Positions 46,388 through 57,588 of a stretch of DNA of 64,000 nucleotides are shown piece after piece. Source of the DNA: Paraclostridium benzoelyticum (GTDB lineage: Bacteria > Bacillota > Clostridia > Peptostreptococcales > Peptostreptococcaceae); NCBI RefSeq assembly GCF_001006285.1, contig NZ_LBBT01000184.1, positions 1 through 64,000 of the forward strand. The letters are read 5' to 3'. The notes under the pieces are model-generated. The model was not told the DNA's origin. It did no database searches and saw only the letters and a program-made list of their open reading frames with translations. How positions within the stretch are numbered: position 1 is the first letter of the stretch; each line of letters starts with the position of its first letter. The position numbers were made by a program, and so were the translations under genes.

Positions 46388-46954
46388 TTATCCTTCAACA
46401 GCTTCCAAAGCATTATTCTGTTTCTCACTTATACGTAATACGATATTTTCTGGATCAACTTGTAATTCAATTTTGTCACTCTGTAGTTCAGGAATTTCTC
46501 CAACAGTTATAACATTACCTGCCTTCATTCCATCAACGTCAATAGTTATAGTATCAATCATATGTTTAGGTAAAGATGTGTATGGAATTTCAAGCTGCAT
46601 TTTCTCCACTACCCCTTGGATTTTTGCATCATTGACAACAATAATATGAATTACACTGTTTACTTTTTCATTTGCACTTAATGCTTGAAAACTAATATTT
46701 AAAATTTCATCGTTCACTCTATTCATTGATTTTTCCTTGATTTGTACCGGCATTGTTTGTCCTTCAATATTCATCACCACTTTACTACCTTCACGATTTA
46801 GACGAATCAATCTGCGTGCAACAGATTCTTCCATTTGAATAGATATTGGATCTTTCAAAGATTTCCCGAATACATTTCCAGGAACCAACCCGAGTCGTCT
46901 CATTTTTTTTGCCTTTAAATTAAAATTACGTTTTTGAACATTAATAGTTTCCAT
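46388..46954 (-). CDS. rplY: Ribosomal protein L25/Ctc
   Basis: 188 residues with the N-terminal 5S-rRNA-binding L25 domain (about 1-90; LVPGNVFGKSLKDPISI, then VNSVIHIIV) and the C-terminal TL5/CTC beta domain (about 95-185; PKHMIDTITIDVDGMKAGNVITVGEIPEL). It binds 5S rRNA in the large subunit; Ctc forms are stress-induced in Bacillus. The ribosome site TTAGGAGG is strong. A 229-nt leader with an intrinsic terminator and a second hairpin precedes it, so expression is probably attenuated. Confidence 0.9.
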   Translation of the reverse strand: METINVQKRNFNLKAKKMRRLGLVPGNVFGKSLKDPISIQMEESVARRLIRLNREGSKVVMNIEGQTMPVQIKEKSMNRVNDEILNISFQALSANEKVNSVIHIIVVNDAKIQGVVEKMQLEIPYTSLPKHMIDTITIDVDGMKAGNVITVGEIPELQSDKIELQVDPENIVLRISEKQNNALEAVEG

Positions 46955-46990
46955 TTTGTTTCCTCCTAATTATTTTATAATATATGCCTA

Positions 46991-47013
46991 ATTGCAACGC
47001 AGTACGTTGCAAT
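46991..47013 (-). promoter_or_regulatory. Leader hairpin before L25
   Basis: ATTGCAACG-CAGTA-CGTTGCAAT, a perfect 9-bp stem 37 nt upstream of the L25 start codon. No T-run follows, so it is not a terminator. It could be a protein-binding RNA element (for example autogenous control) or a DNA operator. Confidence 0.5.
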
Positions 47014-47097
47014 GAAACAATCGATAGAAGTTAAATTATTTAAAACTAGACTGTCAAAAGTACTTCAATGTAAAAGTCTTAATTGTTTTGAACCCTA

Positions 47098-47150
47098 ATA
47101 AAAAAAAAGACTCTTCATACAACGCAATAAGCGCGATACTAAAAGCCCTT
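47098..47150 (-). terminator. Attenuator in the L25 leader
   Basis: On the minus strand, 47150-47131 (AAGGGCTTTTAGTATCGCGC) pairs through a TTATT loop with 47125-47107 over about 19 bp, with G-T pairs and two mismatches, and is followed by nine T. It lies between a good promoter (47190-47218) and the L25 gene, so it either attenuates L25 or ends a small RNA of about 85 nt. Confidence 0.7.
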
Positions 47151-47189
47151 CTCTAAAGACGGTTCTTTTTTATTTGTAATTTTAATTAT

Positions 47190-47218
47190 AGTATATAGCA
47201 GTTACGACCCAAAATCAA
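47190..47218 (-). promoter_or_regulatory. Sigma-A promoter of L25 leader
   Basis: Minus strand TTGATT, 17-bp spacer, TATACT. Predicted start near 47183, giving a 229-nt leader to L25. The rest of the 422-nt gap between L25 and the DEAD-box gene holds the leader elements and the DEAD-box terminator. Confidence 0.75.
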
Positions 47219-47280
47219 GGCAACCATTTTCCTAATCGTATATACTTTTATTGTAATTACATATAAATTCCCTTGTAATA

Positions 47281-47316
47281 AAAAAAGTATTGATTAAAAA
47301 ATCAATACCTTTTTCA
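47281..47316 (-). terminator. Terminator of the DEAD-box gene
   Basis: GTATTGATT / AATCAATAC with a four-A loop and long A/T runs on both sides, about 60 nt after the helicase stop. Confidence 0.85.
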
Positions 47317-47375
47317 TAAATTTCAATGACATAAACTAATCATACTTATATTAAGATTATCTTTCCAACTATTTT

Positions 47376-48629
47376 TTAATTTTTACTTTTATTTTTATTT
47401 GTAAATTTAGCTTTGCTTTTATTGCCGTTATTTCTGTTAGGTCTTTTTCTACCTCTATTGTTCTTATTCCCTGATACAGTTATATCCTCTGCACTAGATG
47501 CAAAGCTGTGATTTTCTACAACTTCAATCTTTTTGTTTATAAGTTTTTCTATAGCCTTATAAAGATCTCTTTCTTCCATTGCACAAAATGCTGTTGCTCT
47601 ACCACTTCTTCCCGCTCTTCCTGTTCTTCCGATTCTATGAACATAAGTCTCTGCAACTTCTGGTAAATCATAATTTATTACATATGGTAGATCATCAATA
47701 TCAATCCCTCTTGCAGCTATATCAGTTGCTACCAGTACTCTAATCTTACCTTCTTTAAAATTATTTAATGCTAGCTGTCTTGCATTTTGTGACTTATTGC
47801 CATGTATTGCAGCAGCACTTATTGATGATGATATTAGCTGTTGTGTTATTTTATTTGCTCCATGTTTTGTTCTTGAAAATACAAGTACAGATTCTTTTGG
47901 GTTACTTTTTAATAACTCTATAAGTAAATTTGTCTTTTGCTTTTTACTTACAAAGTAAATATTTTGGTCAACCATCTCAGTTGTTGATGAAACTGGTGCA
48001 ACCTCTACTCTAACTGGATTTTTAAATATTGAATCTGCTAATTTTGATATTTCCTTTGGCATAGTAGCTGAGAAAAATATATTTTGTCTAACCTTTGGAA
48101 GGTAACTCATTATTCTTTTTACATCATGTATCATACCCATATCTAACATGCTGTCAGCTTCATCTAAAACAAAGTGTTTAACATCATTTAATTTTAAGAA
48201 TTTTTGATTATATAAATCAAGCATTCTACCTGGAGTTGCTATTAGTATATCTACCCCTTGCTTTAATGCTTTAGTTTGAGGATTTTGAGATACACCTCCA
48301 AATATAACTAAACTTTTTATATTTGTATGTCTTGCATAAGCTGCAAAGTTTTCTTCTATTTGTATTGCTAATTCTCTTGTAGGTGCTAGTATTACCGCTT
48401 TTATAGTTCTTTTACCTTTTAGTGATTTTTTATCATTATATATTTGTTGTATTATAGGTATTGCAAAAGATGCTGTTTTTCCAGTACCTGTCTGTGCACA
48501 TCCTAATAAATCTCTACCTTCTAATAATGGTGTTATTGACTTTGATTGTATCGGTGTTGGTTTTAAATATCCTTCTTCCTTTAGTGCTTTTTGTATTGGT
48601 TTAATTATGTCTAAATCTGTAAATAGCAT
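47376..48629 (-). CDS. DEAD-box ATP-dependent RNA helicase
   Basis: 417 residues, RhlE/CshA class. Motifs in order: Q motif PTPIQ near 22, Walker A AQTGTGKT near 45, PTRELA, DEAD (VLDEADSM) near 155, SAT, and motif VI HRIGRTGRAGRSG near 330. A basic Asn/Lys/Arg-rich tail (about 380-417) probably binds RNA. It acts in RNA remodelling, ribosome assembly and cold adaptation. Single gene with AAAGGAG. Confidence 0.93.
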   Translation of the reverse strand: MLFTDLDIIKPIQKALKEEGYLKPTPIQSKSITPLLEGRDLLGCAQTGTGKTASFAIPIIQQIYNDKKSLKGKRTIKAVILAPTRELAIQIEENFAAYARHTNIKSLVIFGGVSQNPQTKALKQGVDILIATPGRMLDLYNQKFLKLNDVKHFVLDEADSMLDMGMIHDVKRIMSYLPKVRQNIFFSATMPKEISKLADSIFKNPVRVEVAPVSSTTEMVDQNIYFVSKKQKTNLLIELLKSNPKESVLVFSRTKHGANKITQQLISSSISAAAIHGNKSQNARQLALNNFKEGKIRVLVATDIAARGIDIDDLPYVINYDLPEVAETYVHRIGRTGRAGRSGRATAFCAMEERDLYKAIEKLINKKIEVVENHSFASSAEDITVSGNKNNRGRKRPNRNNGNKSKAKFTNKNKSKN

Positions 48630-48841
48630 TTATATCTCCTTTTTGTTTCCTTTTATATTAATCTAAATTGTTTACAAAATAAAATAAACACTTCCTATGC
48701 CATTTAATATCTAAACATAAAAAGTGCTTATCTTTTCTATTATACATCATATCTTTTAAAATAACGATATATATTTATTATTTAGTACTTAAATTTTAAG
48801 TATTTTATAGTTTTATATTATTCTTAAGCTTAATAAATCTA

Positions 48842-50866
48842 TTAATAATCATTATTAACTATCCTTTTATATCCACTATATGTAGCTAAAAAGTAGATAC
48901 CATATATGATTAATATTGAACTTATTGAAATAATATTATTGCTTATCATATCATAGTTTCCAAACATTTTGATAAAATTATTTGCTACTTTTATACCAAC
49001 TATATTGTGAACCAATGCAAGTCCAATAGGAAGTATAAAGTATAGTAAAACCTGTAAAAATATCGATTTATTTATCATTTCCGTACTTACGCCAAGCCTT
49101 CTAAGTGTCTTATATCTTTCCATACTCTCAGTGGCACCAGCTAGTTGGCTAATGGCTAGCACTGCTGCACTAGATATTAAAAATACTATTCCTATATAAA
49201 GTCCTACAAACAAGAATATATTTGAAGTTGCCATACTATTTTCAAAACACCATATCTTAGTAATAGCAAGTATTTTATGTGAATTCTCTTTTCCATATGT
49301 ATCTTCTATTACTTTATCAATATTTTTTGATACCATTTTTTCTTTATCTAATTTATTTCCTTTATAGTTAAGACTTAGATTTTTTTCATAAATATTCATA
49401 TCTTTGACTTGATTATCATTAACTATTAAAGTTGTCTGATTCATACTCATCGGAAGTGTTTTAATTGATTCAAATTCATATGATTTATTTACGTTAAGTA
49501 TATTGTTATTTATTTTAATATCATCATTGTTTTCTATAAAATCTTTTACTGCTTCTTCCATCGATGCCATATCAGTAAGTAGTGTAACTTCACCTTCTCT
49601 TAAGTCTAAACCTTTTTTATTTTGCATTTTCATAATCTTATTGTAATCAGATATTTTAATTATAGGTACATTAAAATCACCAGTATCATCTATTTGTTTT
49701 TTCAAAAACTGATTATTTGTATTTTTAAACATCTTCTTGAAAGGCATCTCACTGTTATATAAATTATACTTTAAAATATCACTCCCATAATCACCTAAGT
49801 TTATTCCATGCTCCTTTAAGTATTGATCAATTTCGATATTATCTTTTTTCCCTTTAACTTCTATACTCATCCACAGATCAAATGGTGTTTGAAATTCTAC
49901 TGTATTTTCAAAAGAATTTTTCATACCTATTCCTGTTGACATCATCCCTATTGCTACAAATAACATTAAACATATTATACTTATAGATATATAATGAGTA
50001 TTTATTTTACTATTAAACTGTCTTAATGTGAAAGTATTAAGATTTTTTAGGTAATAGTTTTTGCTACTTTGGATAACTTTTATTAAAAATCCTGCCAATG
50101 CTCTAAAGAATAGCACAGTACCTATAATTCCTAAACATATAGACTTTTTAAACTCTGGTGTATTTAAGTTAACTAACGTATTTTCTAGTATAAGTTTATA
50201 AGAATATCCTAAACAAATTATAGAAAAAATAAATAGTATTACCGATATAGATAAATTTGTTTTTTTAAGCTTTTGATTAGCTTTTGACCCATTTATCAAA
50301 TCAATCAAATTATATCTTGATACCACTATAAAATTTAATACCATAACTACCATAAATATTATTCCAAAATAAAATATTGTTTTTAAGCAAGCTTCTTTAG
50401 AGAATATAAATTGATATTTAGTCATACTAGTTTTAAATAGTTTTGCAGTTATTCCAGCTAATCCTTGTGATAAAAATACTCCTACAAAAATCCCTGCTAA
50501 TAATGACAATATTCCTATTATAATAGTTTCAGTAAATAAAATTATAGATATCTTTTTTTTACTAATTCCTAAGGTCATATATATACCAAATTCTTTATTT
50601 CGCTTCTTTATCATAAAATTATTTGCATATATTACTAAAAATCCTAAAATAAAAGATACGAATCCTGAAACTACAGATATTATTTGTGAAATTAGGTGTA
50701 CATAATTCTTTTTGCTTTCTGATAAATCCATCATTATGGTCTGAGAATCTAATGAGTTAAATATGTAAAATACACAAACTCCTAATGCTAGTGTAAGAAA
50801 ATATATACTATAAGCTCTCATACTTCTTTTTACATTTCTTGAAGATAATTTAAATAACACTGTCAC
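48842..50866 (-). CDS. BceB-type ABC transporter permease
   Basis: 674 residues from a GTG at 50866, which is five nt from GGAGG (a TTG at 50878 lies upstream of that site). About ten membrane spans in the BceB layout: one, then three, a long extracytoplasmic domain of about 200-220 residues (near 315-540), then spans at the end, with FtsX motifs KRNKEFGIYMTLGISKKKI and MERYKTLRRLGVS. BceAB transporters detect and free the targets of cell-wall antibiotics such as bacitracin. Its start lies inside the ATPase gene, so the two are coupled. Confidence 0.9.
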   Translation of the reverse strand: MTVLFKLSSRNVKRSMRAYSIYFLTLALGVCVFYIFNSLDSQTIMMDLSESKKNYVHLISQIISVVSGFVSFILGFLVIYANNFMIKKRNKEFGIYMTLGISKKKISIILFTETIIIGILSLLAGIFVGVFLSQGLAGITAKLFKTSMTKYQFIFSKEACLKTIFYFGIIFMVVMVLNFIVVSRYNLIDLINGSKANQKLKKTNLSISVILFIFSIICLGYSYKLILENTLVNLNTPEFKKSICLGIIGTVLFFRALAGFLIKVIQSSKNYYLKNLNTFTLRQFNSKINTHYISISIICLMLFVAIGMMSTGIGMKNSFENTVEFQTPFDLWMSIEVKGKKDNIEIDQYLKEHGINLGDYGSDILKYNLYNSEMPFKKMFKNTNNQFLKKQIDDTGDFNVPIIKISDYNKIMKMQNKKGLDLREGEVTLLTDMASMEEAVKDFIENNDDIKINNNILNVNKSYEFESIKTLPMSMNQTTLIVNDNQVKDMNIYEKNLSLNYKGNKLDKEKMVSKNIDKVIEDTYGKENSHKILAITKIWCFENSMATSNIFLFVGLYIGIVFLISSAAVLAISQLAGATESMERYKTLRRLGVSTEMINKSIFLQVLLYFILPIGLALVHNIVGIKVANNFIKMFGNYDMISNNIISISSILIIYGIYFLATYSGYKRIVNNDY

Positions 50867-51617
50867 AGTCACCTCCAAGAAGTGTAACTACTTCTAAAAT
50901 TCTTTTGAAAAATTCTTTTCTACTATCGTTTCCTCTTATAAGCTCATTAAAAATTTTTCCGTCTTTTATAAATAATATTCTTTTACAATAACTCGCTGTA
51001 AAAGCATCATGAGTAACCATCATTATTGTAGAATTTAAAGTTTCATTTAAATTTGATATACTTTCAAGTAATATTCTTGAAGACTTAGAATCTAGAGCTC
51101 CAGTTGGTTCATCTGCTAATATTAACGATGGATTTGTAATTATCGCTCTTGCCGATGCTACTCTTTGTTTTTGTCCTCCTGATATTTCATAAGGAAATTT
51201 ATTTAGTATATCTGATATATTTAACTTATTTGCAACTTGCTTTACTTGTATATCTATATCTTTTCCTTTGACTCCTATAACTGATAACGCTAAGGATATA
51301 TTTTCATATACAGATAGCGTGTCTAATAAATTAAAATCTTGAAATATAAATCCTAAATTCTCTCTTCTAAACTTCTCTATATTTTTTCTAGATAAAGTAG
51401 TTATATCCTTACCATCTATCTTTATAGACCCTGTTGTTACTTTATCTATTGTTGCTATACAGTTTAATAATGTAGTTTTTCCGCTTCCGCTTGGCCCCAT
51501 TATTCCTACAAACTCACCTTTATCAACTTCAAATGATATATTATTTATTGCTTTTGTTAGATTTTTTTTATTTCCATAGTATTTTTCTATGTTTTTAACT
51601 TCTAGTATTGTGTTCAT
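50850..51617 (-). CDS. BceA-type ABC transporter ATPase
   Basis: 255 residues. Walker [10 protein letters not shown] near 42, Q-loop FQDFN, signature [15 protein letters not shown] near 145, Walker [14 protein letters not shown]-loop VTHD. Partner of the permease encoded downstream with a short overlap. It lies 190 nt after the histidine kinase gene; the gap holds the BceR-type operator and a promoter. RBS GGGGGAGG. Confidence 0.93.
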   Translation of the reverse strand: MNTILEVKNIEKYYGNKKNLTKAINNISFEVDKGEFVGIMGPSGSGKTTLLNCIATIDKVTTGSIKIDGKDITTLSRKNIEKFRRENLGFIFQDFNLLDTLSVYENISLALSVIGVKGKDIDIQVKQVANKLNISDILNKFPYEISGGQKQRVASARAIITNPSLILADEPTGALDSKSSRILLESISNLNETLNSTIMMVTHDAFTASYCKRILFIKDGKIFNELIRGNDSRKEFFKRILEVVTLLGGDCDSVI

Positions 51618-51738
51618 ATATTCCTCCCCCTAAAATGTATAATCTATTACCTATTAATAAATTAAATTTTCTTTTCTTATTTAGATTTAATCTTCTATTT
51701 CTAGATAATGAATTTATTTTATACTTATAGATTATAGT

Positions 51739-51749
51739 ATCTAGAGTTT
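51739..51749 (-). promoter_or_regulatory. Shared promoter-proximal element
   Basis: AAACTCTAGAT on the minus strand, just upstream of a TATAAT-like -10 of the BceAB operon. The same 11 bases occur at 53564-53574 upstream of the regulator operon. Confidence 0.4.
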
Positions 51750-51770
51750 TTATTTAATAACTTAACCTTA

Positions 51771-51800
51771 CATAAAACTTACACTGGTGTAAGTTTTATG
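51771..51800. promoter_or_regulatory. BceR-type operator palindrome
   Basis: A 14-2-14 inverted repeat (left arm CATAAAACTTACAC). The core TTACA-CTGG-TGTAA fits the known BceR-family consensus TNACA-N4-TGTAA exactly. It lies 150-180 nt upstream of the ATPase start, beside a likely promoter. Confidence 0.85.
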
Positions 51801-51806
51801 CAAAAA

Positions 51807-52853
51807 TTAATTATTAATTATTTTCATCATATTATTTTCTGGGAAGGTGATTTTAACTACTGTGTATTCATTTATTTTTGAATCTATGGATATACCTAGA
51901 GACATTTTATCTGCTAGTTTTTTAGAAATGTATAACCCCATTCCAGTTGATTTTTTAAGCTTTCTTCCATTTAATCCTGTGAATCCTTTTTCAAATACTT
52001 TCCTTAAATCTTTTTCATCTATCCCTATACCATTATCTTCAATAAATAACTCTGTACTGTTGCTATGTTCTTCAATATAAATTTTTATTTTCCCATTTGC
52101 TCTATATAGCTTCTTATTTATAGATTTATTTCCAATATATTTTACTGAGTTTATTATAATTTGATTTAAGATAAATTCCACCCATTTGTTATCACAATAC
52201 ACATTCTTATTAAAGTCTTGTATATCTATTGATATATCTTTATCTCTTATAGCTTTTTTATTTCTTCTTATTGTGTTATTTACACACTGCCTTAAGCTTA
52301 TTTCTTTTACTATATAATCTTTTTCTAGTTCATTACTTTTAGAGTAATATAAAACTTGTTCTATATAATTTTCTATCTTTTCAATTTCTTCTAGTATGCT
52401 TAATGTATGTTCATTTTTATTATTTTCTATTATTAGTTTACTAGATGCTATAGGCGTTTTAATTTCGTGCACCCACATATCTATATATTCTTTGTATTCT
52501 TCTTGTATAAATATATATTTATTTACCTCTTCATGCATTCCCTTATCTGTAACACTGATCACATCATATAATAATTGTCCTTCAATAAATTCTGGTCTAT
52601 TTATTACAACAGGTAACAGGTATTTTCTATCTAAATCATTTAATATATTTTTAGTCTCATTATAATATCTTGATTTTCTATTGTAATCATGGATTATTTC
52701 AATTGCATTTAGTACTACCCATAGAGTTATTATAAATTTTATAGTTATATCTTCTACTTGTAATAACCCTAATATATATACTACAAAAACTAAAAATGAC
52801 AATCTAAGAACTATGTAAAATTGTTTATCCTTTATATATTCTTTTATATTCAT
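51807..52853 (-). CDS. BceS-type histidine kinase
   Basis: 348 residues. Two adjacent membrane spans (about 14-33 and 37-55) with almost no outside loop, the intramembrane-sensing form. Phospho-His motif MWVHEIKTPIASSK near 132, as in BceS kinases. ATPase boxes NQIIINSVKYIG, EDNGIGIDEKD and GMGLYISKKL. BceS kinases are driven by the state of the BceAB transporter rather than by free antibiotic. It starts three nt after the regulator stop. Confidence 0.92.
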   Translation of the reverse strand: MNIKEYIKDKQFYIVLRLSFLVFVVYILGLLQVEDITIKFIITLWVVLNAIEIIHDYNRKSRYYNETKNILNDLDRKYLLPVVINRPEFIEGQLLYDVISVTDKGMHEEVNKYIFIQEEYKEYIDMWVHEIKTPIASSKLIIENNKNEHTLSILEEIEKIENYIEQVLYYSKSNELEKDYIVKEISLRQCVNNTIRRNKKAIRDKDISIDIQDFNKNVYCDNKWVEFILNQIIINSVKYIGNKSINKKLYRANGKIKIYIEEHSNSTELFIEDNGIGIDEKDLRKVFEKGFTGLNGRKLKKSTGMGLYISKKLADKMSLGISIDSKINEYTVVKITFPENNMMKIINN

Positions 52854-52856
52854 AAG

Positions 52857-53525
52857 TTACGGCATTATATAGCCTATTCCCCTTTTTGTCTGTATATAGT
52901 CATTACATCCTACTATCTCTAGTCTTTTTCTAAGTCTATTTATATTTACGGTTAGAGTATTATCATCTATAAATAAATCTAAATCCCATAAATAATCCAT
53001 CAAATCTCCTCTTGATACTATTTTGCCTTTATTTTTCATTAAACAATTTAATATTCTAAATTCATTCTTTGTCAGTTCTAATTCTTTATCATCAAAACAA
53101 ATACTATTTTTACTCAAATCTAATTCTAAATTTTTATATGTAAGTATTTCTACAGGTGTATTTTTATAAGTTCTTCTTAATATTGAATTTATATGAGCTA
53201 AAAGTATTTGTGTGTTATATGGCTTTGTTATAAAATCATCAGCTCCTAAGTTCATACTCATAAGCTCGTCCATTTCTGTATCTCTGCTTGTTACTACTAT
53301 TATTGGTACATCCGATTTTTTTCTTATTTCTCTACATATATAATATCCATCACATATTGGTAGGTTTATATCTAGTAATATTAAATGAGGTTTTTCGTTT
53401 AGTGTATTTTCTACTATGTTTTCAAATTCCTCCATTATTACTACTTCGTAGTTATAATTAACTAAGAAATTTTTTAGCTCAATTCTTATTTTTTCGTCGT
53501 CTTCTATTAAAATAATTTTTTCCAT
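52857..53525 (-). CDS. BceR-type response regulator
   Basis: 222 residues of the OmpR family. Receiver with LIEDDEK, phospho-Asp in LILLDINLPICDG, VVTSRD, DDFITKPYN, and a winged helix ending DYIQTKRGIGYIMP. It should bind the TTACA-N4-TGTAA site upstream of the ABC operon. A 12-bp palindrome TTACTTAAGTAA at 53595-53606 upstream of its own gene may be a second, weaker site. RBS AAAGGGG. Confidence 0.92.
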   Translation of the reverse strand: MEKIILIEDDEKIRIELKNFLVNYNYEVVIMEEFENIVENTLNEKPHLILLDINLPICDGYYICREIRKKSDVPIIVVTSRDTEMDELMSMNLGADDFITKPYNTQILLAHINSILRRTYKNTPVEILTYKNLELDLSKNSICFDDKELELTKNEFRILNCLMKNKGKIVSRGDLMDYLWDLDLFIDDNTLTVNINRLRKRLEIVGCNDYIQTKRGIGYIMP

Positions 53526-53563
53526 TCAAAATTCCCCTTTCCTATTCTTATTATATCAATATA

Positions 53564-53574
53564 ATCTAGAGTTT
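53564..53574 (-). promoter_or_regulatory. Shared promoter-proximal element, second copy
   Basis: AAACTCTAGAT on the minus strand ahead of a TATAAT element and the regulator gene; copy of 51739-51749. Confidence 0.4.
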
Positions 53575-53742
53575 CATCTTTTGAAAGTTCTTTTTTACTT
53601 AAGTAAGCAATATTATAGGATAGTCTTAATTTAATAGTTTTATCTTTGTTATAATTTTTTACGTTTATTTGTTTTATTTAATGCTTTTATTTTTTCATTA
53701 TTTTTATTTATTAATATTAATGATATTTCTTTATTTTTCATA

Positions 53743-53775
53743 AAAAAAATCATACTATCATAGTATGATTTTTTC
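53743..53775 (-). terminator. Terminator of katG
   Basis: AAAATCATACTA / TAGTATGATTTT with a 3-nt loop and T-runs on both sides, about 45 nt after the katG stop. Confidence 0.9.
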
Positions 53776-53818
53776 GTGTATTTTAATATTTGAGACAATT
53801 CACAGGAATACTATTATT

Positions 53819-56035
<2,217 letters not shown>

Positions 56036-56054
56036 TTAAGTACTAAATGTTTCA

Positions 56055-56069
56055 TTACATATTATGTAA
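56055..56069. promoter_or_regulatory. PerR/Fur-like box upstream of katG
   Basis: TTACATATTATGTAA, a perfect 7-1-7 inverted repeat 35 nt upstream of the katG ATG. It has the geometry of PerR boxes (TTATAATNATTATAA) and matches 10 of 14 arm positions. Confidence 0.6.
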
Positions 56070-56157
56070 ATAGGCTTTTAATTATAACTTTTTTAAATAC
56101 ACATAATATGATCATATTTATTAAATTAACGTCAAGTTGTTGCCAACTCTAGAAATA

Positions 56158-56195
56158 CAAAAAAGATATTGACAGTTTAGTCAATATCTTTTTCT
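56158..56195 (-). terminator. Terminator of ABC/kinase operon
   Basis: AAAAGATATTGAC / GTCAATATCTTTT with a 6-nt loop and T-runs, 170 nt after the kinase stop. Confidence 0.85.
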
Positions 56196-56363
56196 AATGC
56201 TCACTTTTAGATAGCATTTACTCATCTTACCATAATATACTTTCTATATCTAATTTAATTGTCATGCGAAACAAGCCAGTCTTCTAAAGTCATTAGTATC
56301 ATCATTACATTTTGAACAACACTATACCTTGGCATCAAATGATACTTTTGAAAAGTTTATATA

Positions 56364-57191
56364 CTAATACTTCATAAAAGTTATAGAAAAAGTAGTTCCG
56401 ACTCCCTTTTCACTACTAACATCTATATATCCATTATGAGATTCAATAATTGATTTAGATATTGCCACTCCTATACCTACTGAATCTCTTTTACTTGAAG
56501 TACTATTTTTATAAAATCGATTAAATATCTTTCTTATCTCACTTTGTTCTATTCCCTCACCCGTATCTTGTATTATTACTTTGTAAAATACAGAATTACT
56601 TATTAAATTTACCTTTACACTCCCACCTTTTGGTGTATGTTCAATACCATTTTTTAAAATATTATTAAATGCCTCTTTTAACCAAAACTTATCTTGATTT
56701 AATATAATGTTGTCGCAATTATTTAATTCTAACTTAACATCTTTTTCTTTTGCAAACTCCTCAAAGTTGTATACTACTTCTTTTACAGTTTGATTTAAAC
56801 TTTGTTCTTTTTTACAAAACTCAACTGTATTTGTATCTAACTTTGCTAATTTTAATATGCTCTGAATCATAACATTCATATTATTAAGCTGAATTCTATT
56901 ATCATTTAAGAATTTTATTTTTTGTTCTTCTGTTATTTTTCTATTTAATAATATATCATTATATAAAATCATAGTAGCCAGCTTTGTTTTTAATTGATGA
57001 GATATATTTTGCAATAATTCAACTAAGTATTCTTTTTCTTTTTGAGTATTGCTAATATTATTTTTAATTATTCTTCTAACATTTGAAAATTCTACAGCTA
57101 GTTTAGAAAAGTCACCTTCTTTATCCTCATTTATTATATGAGCATAATCATCATCTAATATTTTATTTGCCGCTAGTGTTAGATTTCTCAC
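56364..57191 (-). CDS. Histidine kinase catalytic half (split)
   Basis: 275 residues with no membrane span: a HAMP-like start, phospho-His motif QNISHQLKTKLATM near 65 (Lys replaces the usual Pro after KT), and ATPase boxes NILKNGIEHTPKGG, QDTGEGI and GVGVAISKSI. It starts with GTG at 57189-57191, overlapping the stop of the membrane half (GTGA). The two pieces together total 407 residues, a normal sensor-kinase size. Either a frameshift cut one gene in two or the halves are made by coupled translation. Confidence 0.8.
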   Translation of the reverse strand: MRNLTLAANKILDDDYAHIINEDKEGDFSKLAVEFSNVRRIIKNNISNTQKEKEYLVELLQNISHQLKTKLATMILYNDILLNRKITEEQKIKFLNDNRIQLNNMNVMIQSILKLAKLDTNTVEFCKKEQSLNQTVKEVVYNFEEFAKEKDVKLELNNCDNIILNQDKFWLKEAFNNILKNGIEHTPKGGSVKVNLISNSVFYKVIIQDTGEGIEQSEIRKIFNRFYKNSTSSKRDSVGIGVAISKSIIESHNGYIDVSSEKGVGTTFSITFMKY

Positions 57192-57586
57192 TTTCTTAAA
57201 AAAGTATACTGTATATAATTTAATATAATTAATAAAACTGATAAAATCAGACTTAATATTATAACATTATAATTATCGGTAATATTAGGAAATAAATTGC
57301 TACTAAGATTATCTGTTATACCATACTGTTTTAAAATCTCACGACCAGATTCCTTATCTTTTTCACTAATATTTTGCGTTACTATAGAGATTATTTTCGA
57401 CTCTAGGTTTGGATCAACACTTACAGTTTTTGATATTATACTTCCAACTATACCAATATAATCTTGCTTTTGTTTTTTAATATAATCATTATACATCCAT
57501 AATTGTAGTGACATAAATAAAGTAAGGATTAGTGTTAATATAATAGTACTTTTTTTGATTTCTTCATTTATAAAAACTCTATTCAA
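57188..57586 (-). CDS. Histidine kinase membrane half (split)
   Basis: 132 residues: two membrane spans (about 14-33 and 107-129) around an outside sensor of about 70 residues, then only FLRK before the stop. It lacks HAMP, His and ATPase parts, which are in the overlapping downstream ORF. TTG start with AGGAGTG ten nt upstream. Third from the end of the five-gene ABC operon; it follows the response regulator. Confidence 0.75.
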   Translation of the reverse strand: MNRVFINEEIKKSTIILTLILTLFMSLQLWMYNDYIKKQKQDYIGIVGSIISKTVSVDPNLESKIISIVTQNISEKDKESGREILKQYGITDNLSSNLFPNITDNYNVIILSLILSVLLIILNYIQYTFLRK

Positions 57587-57588
57587 TA

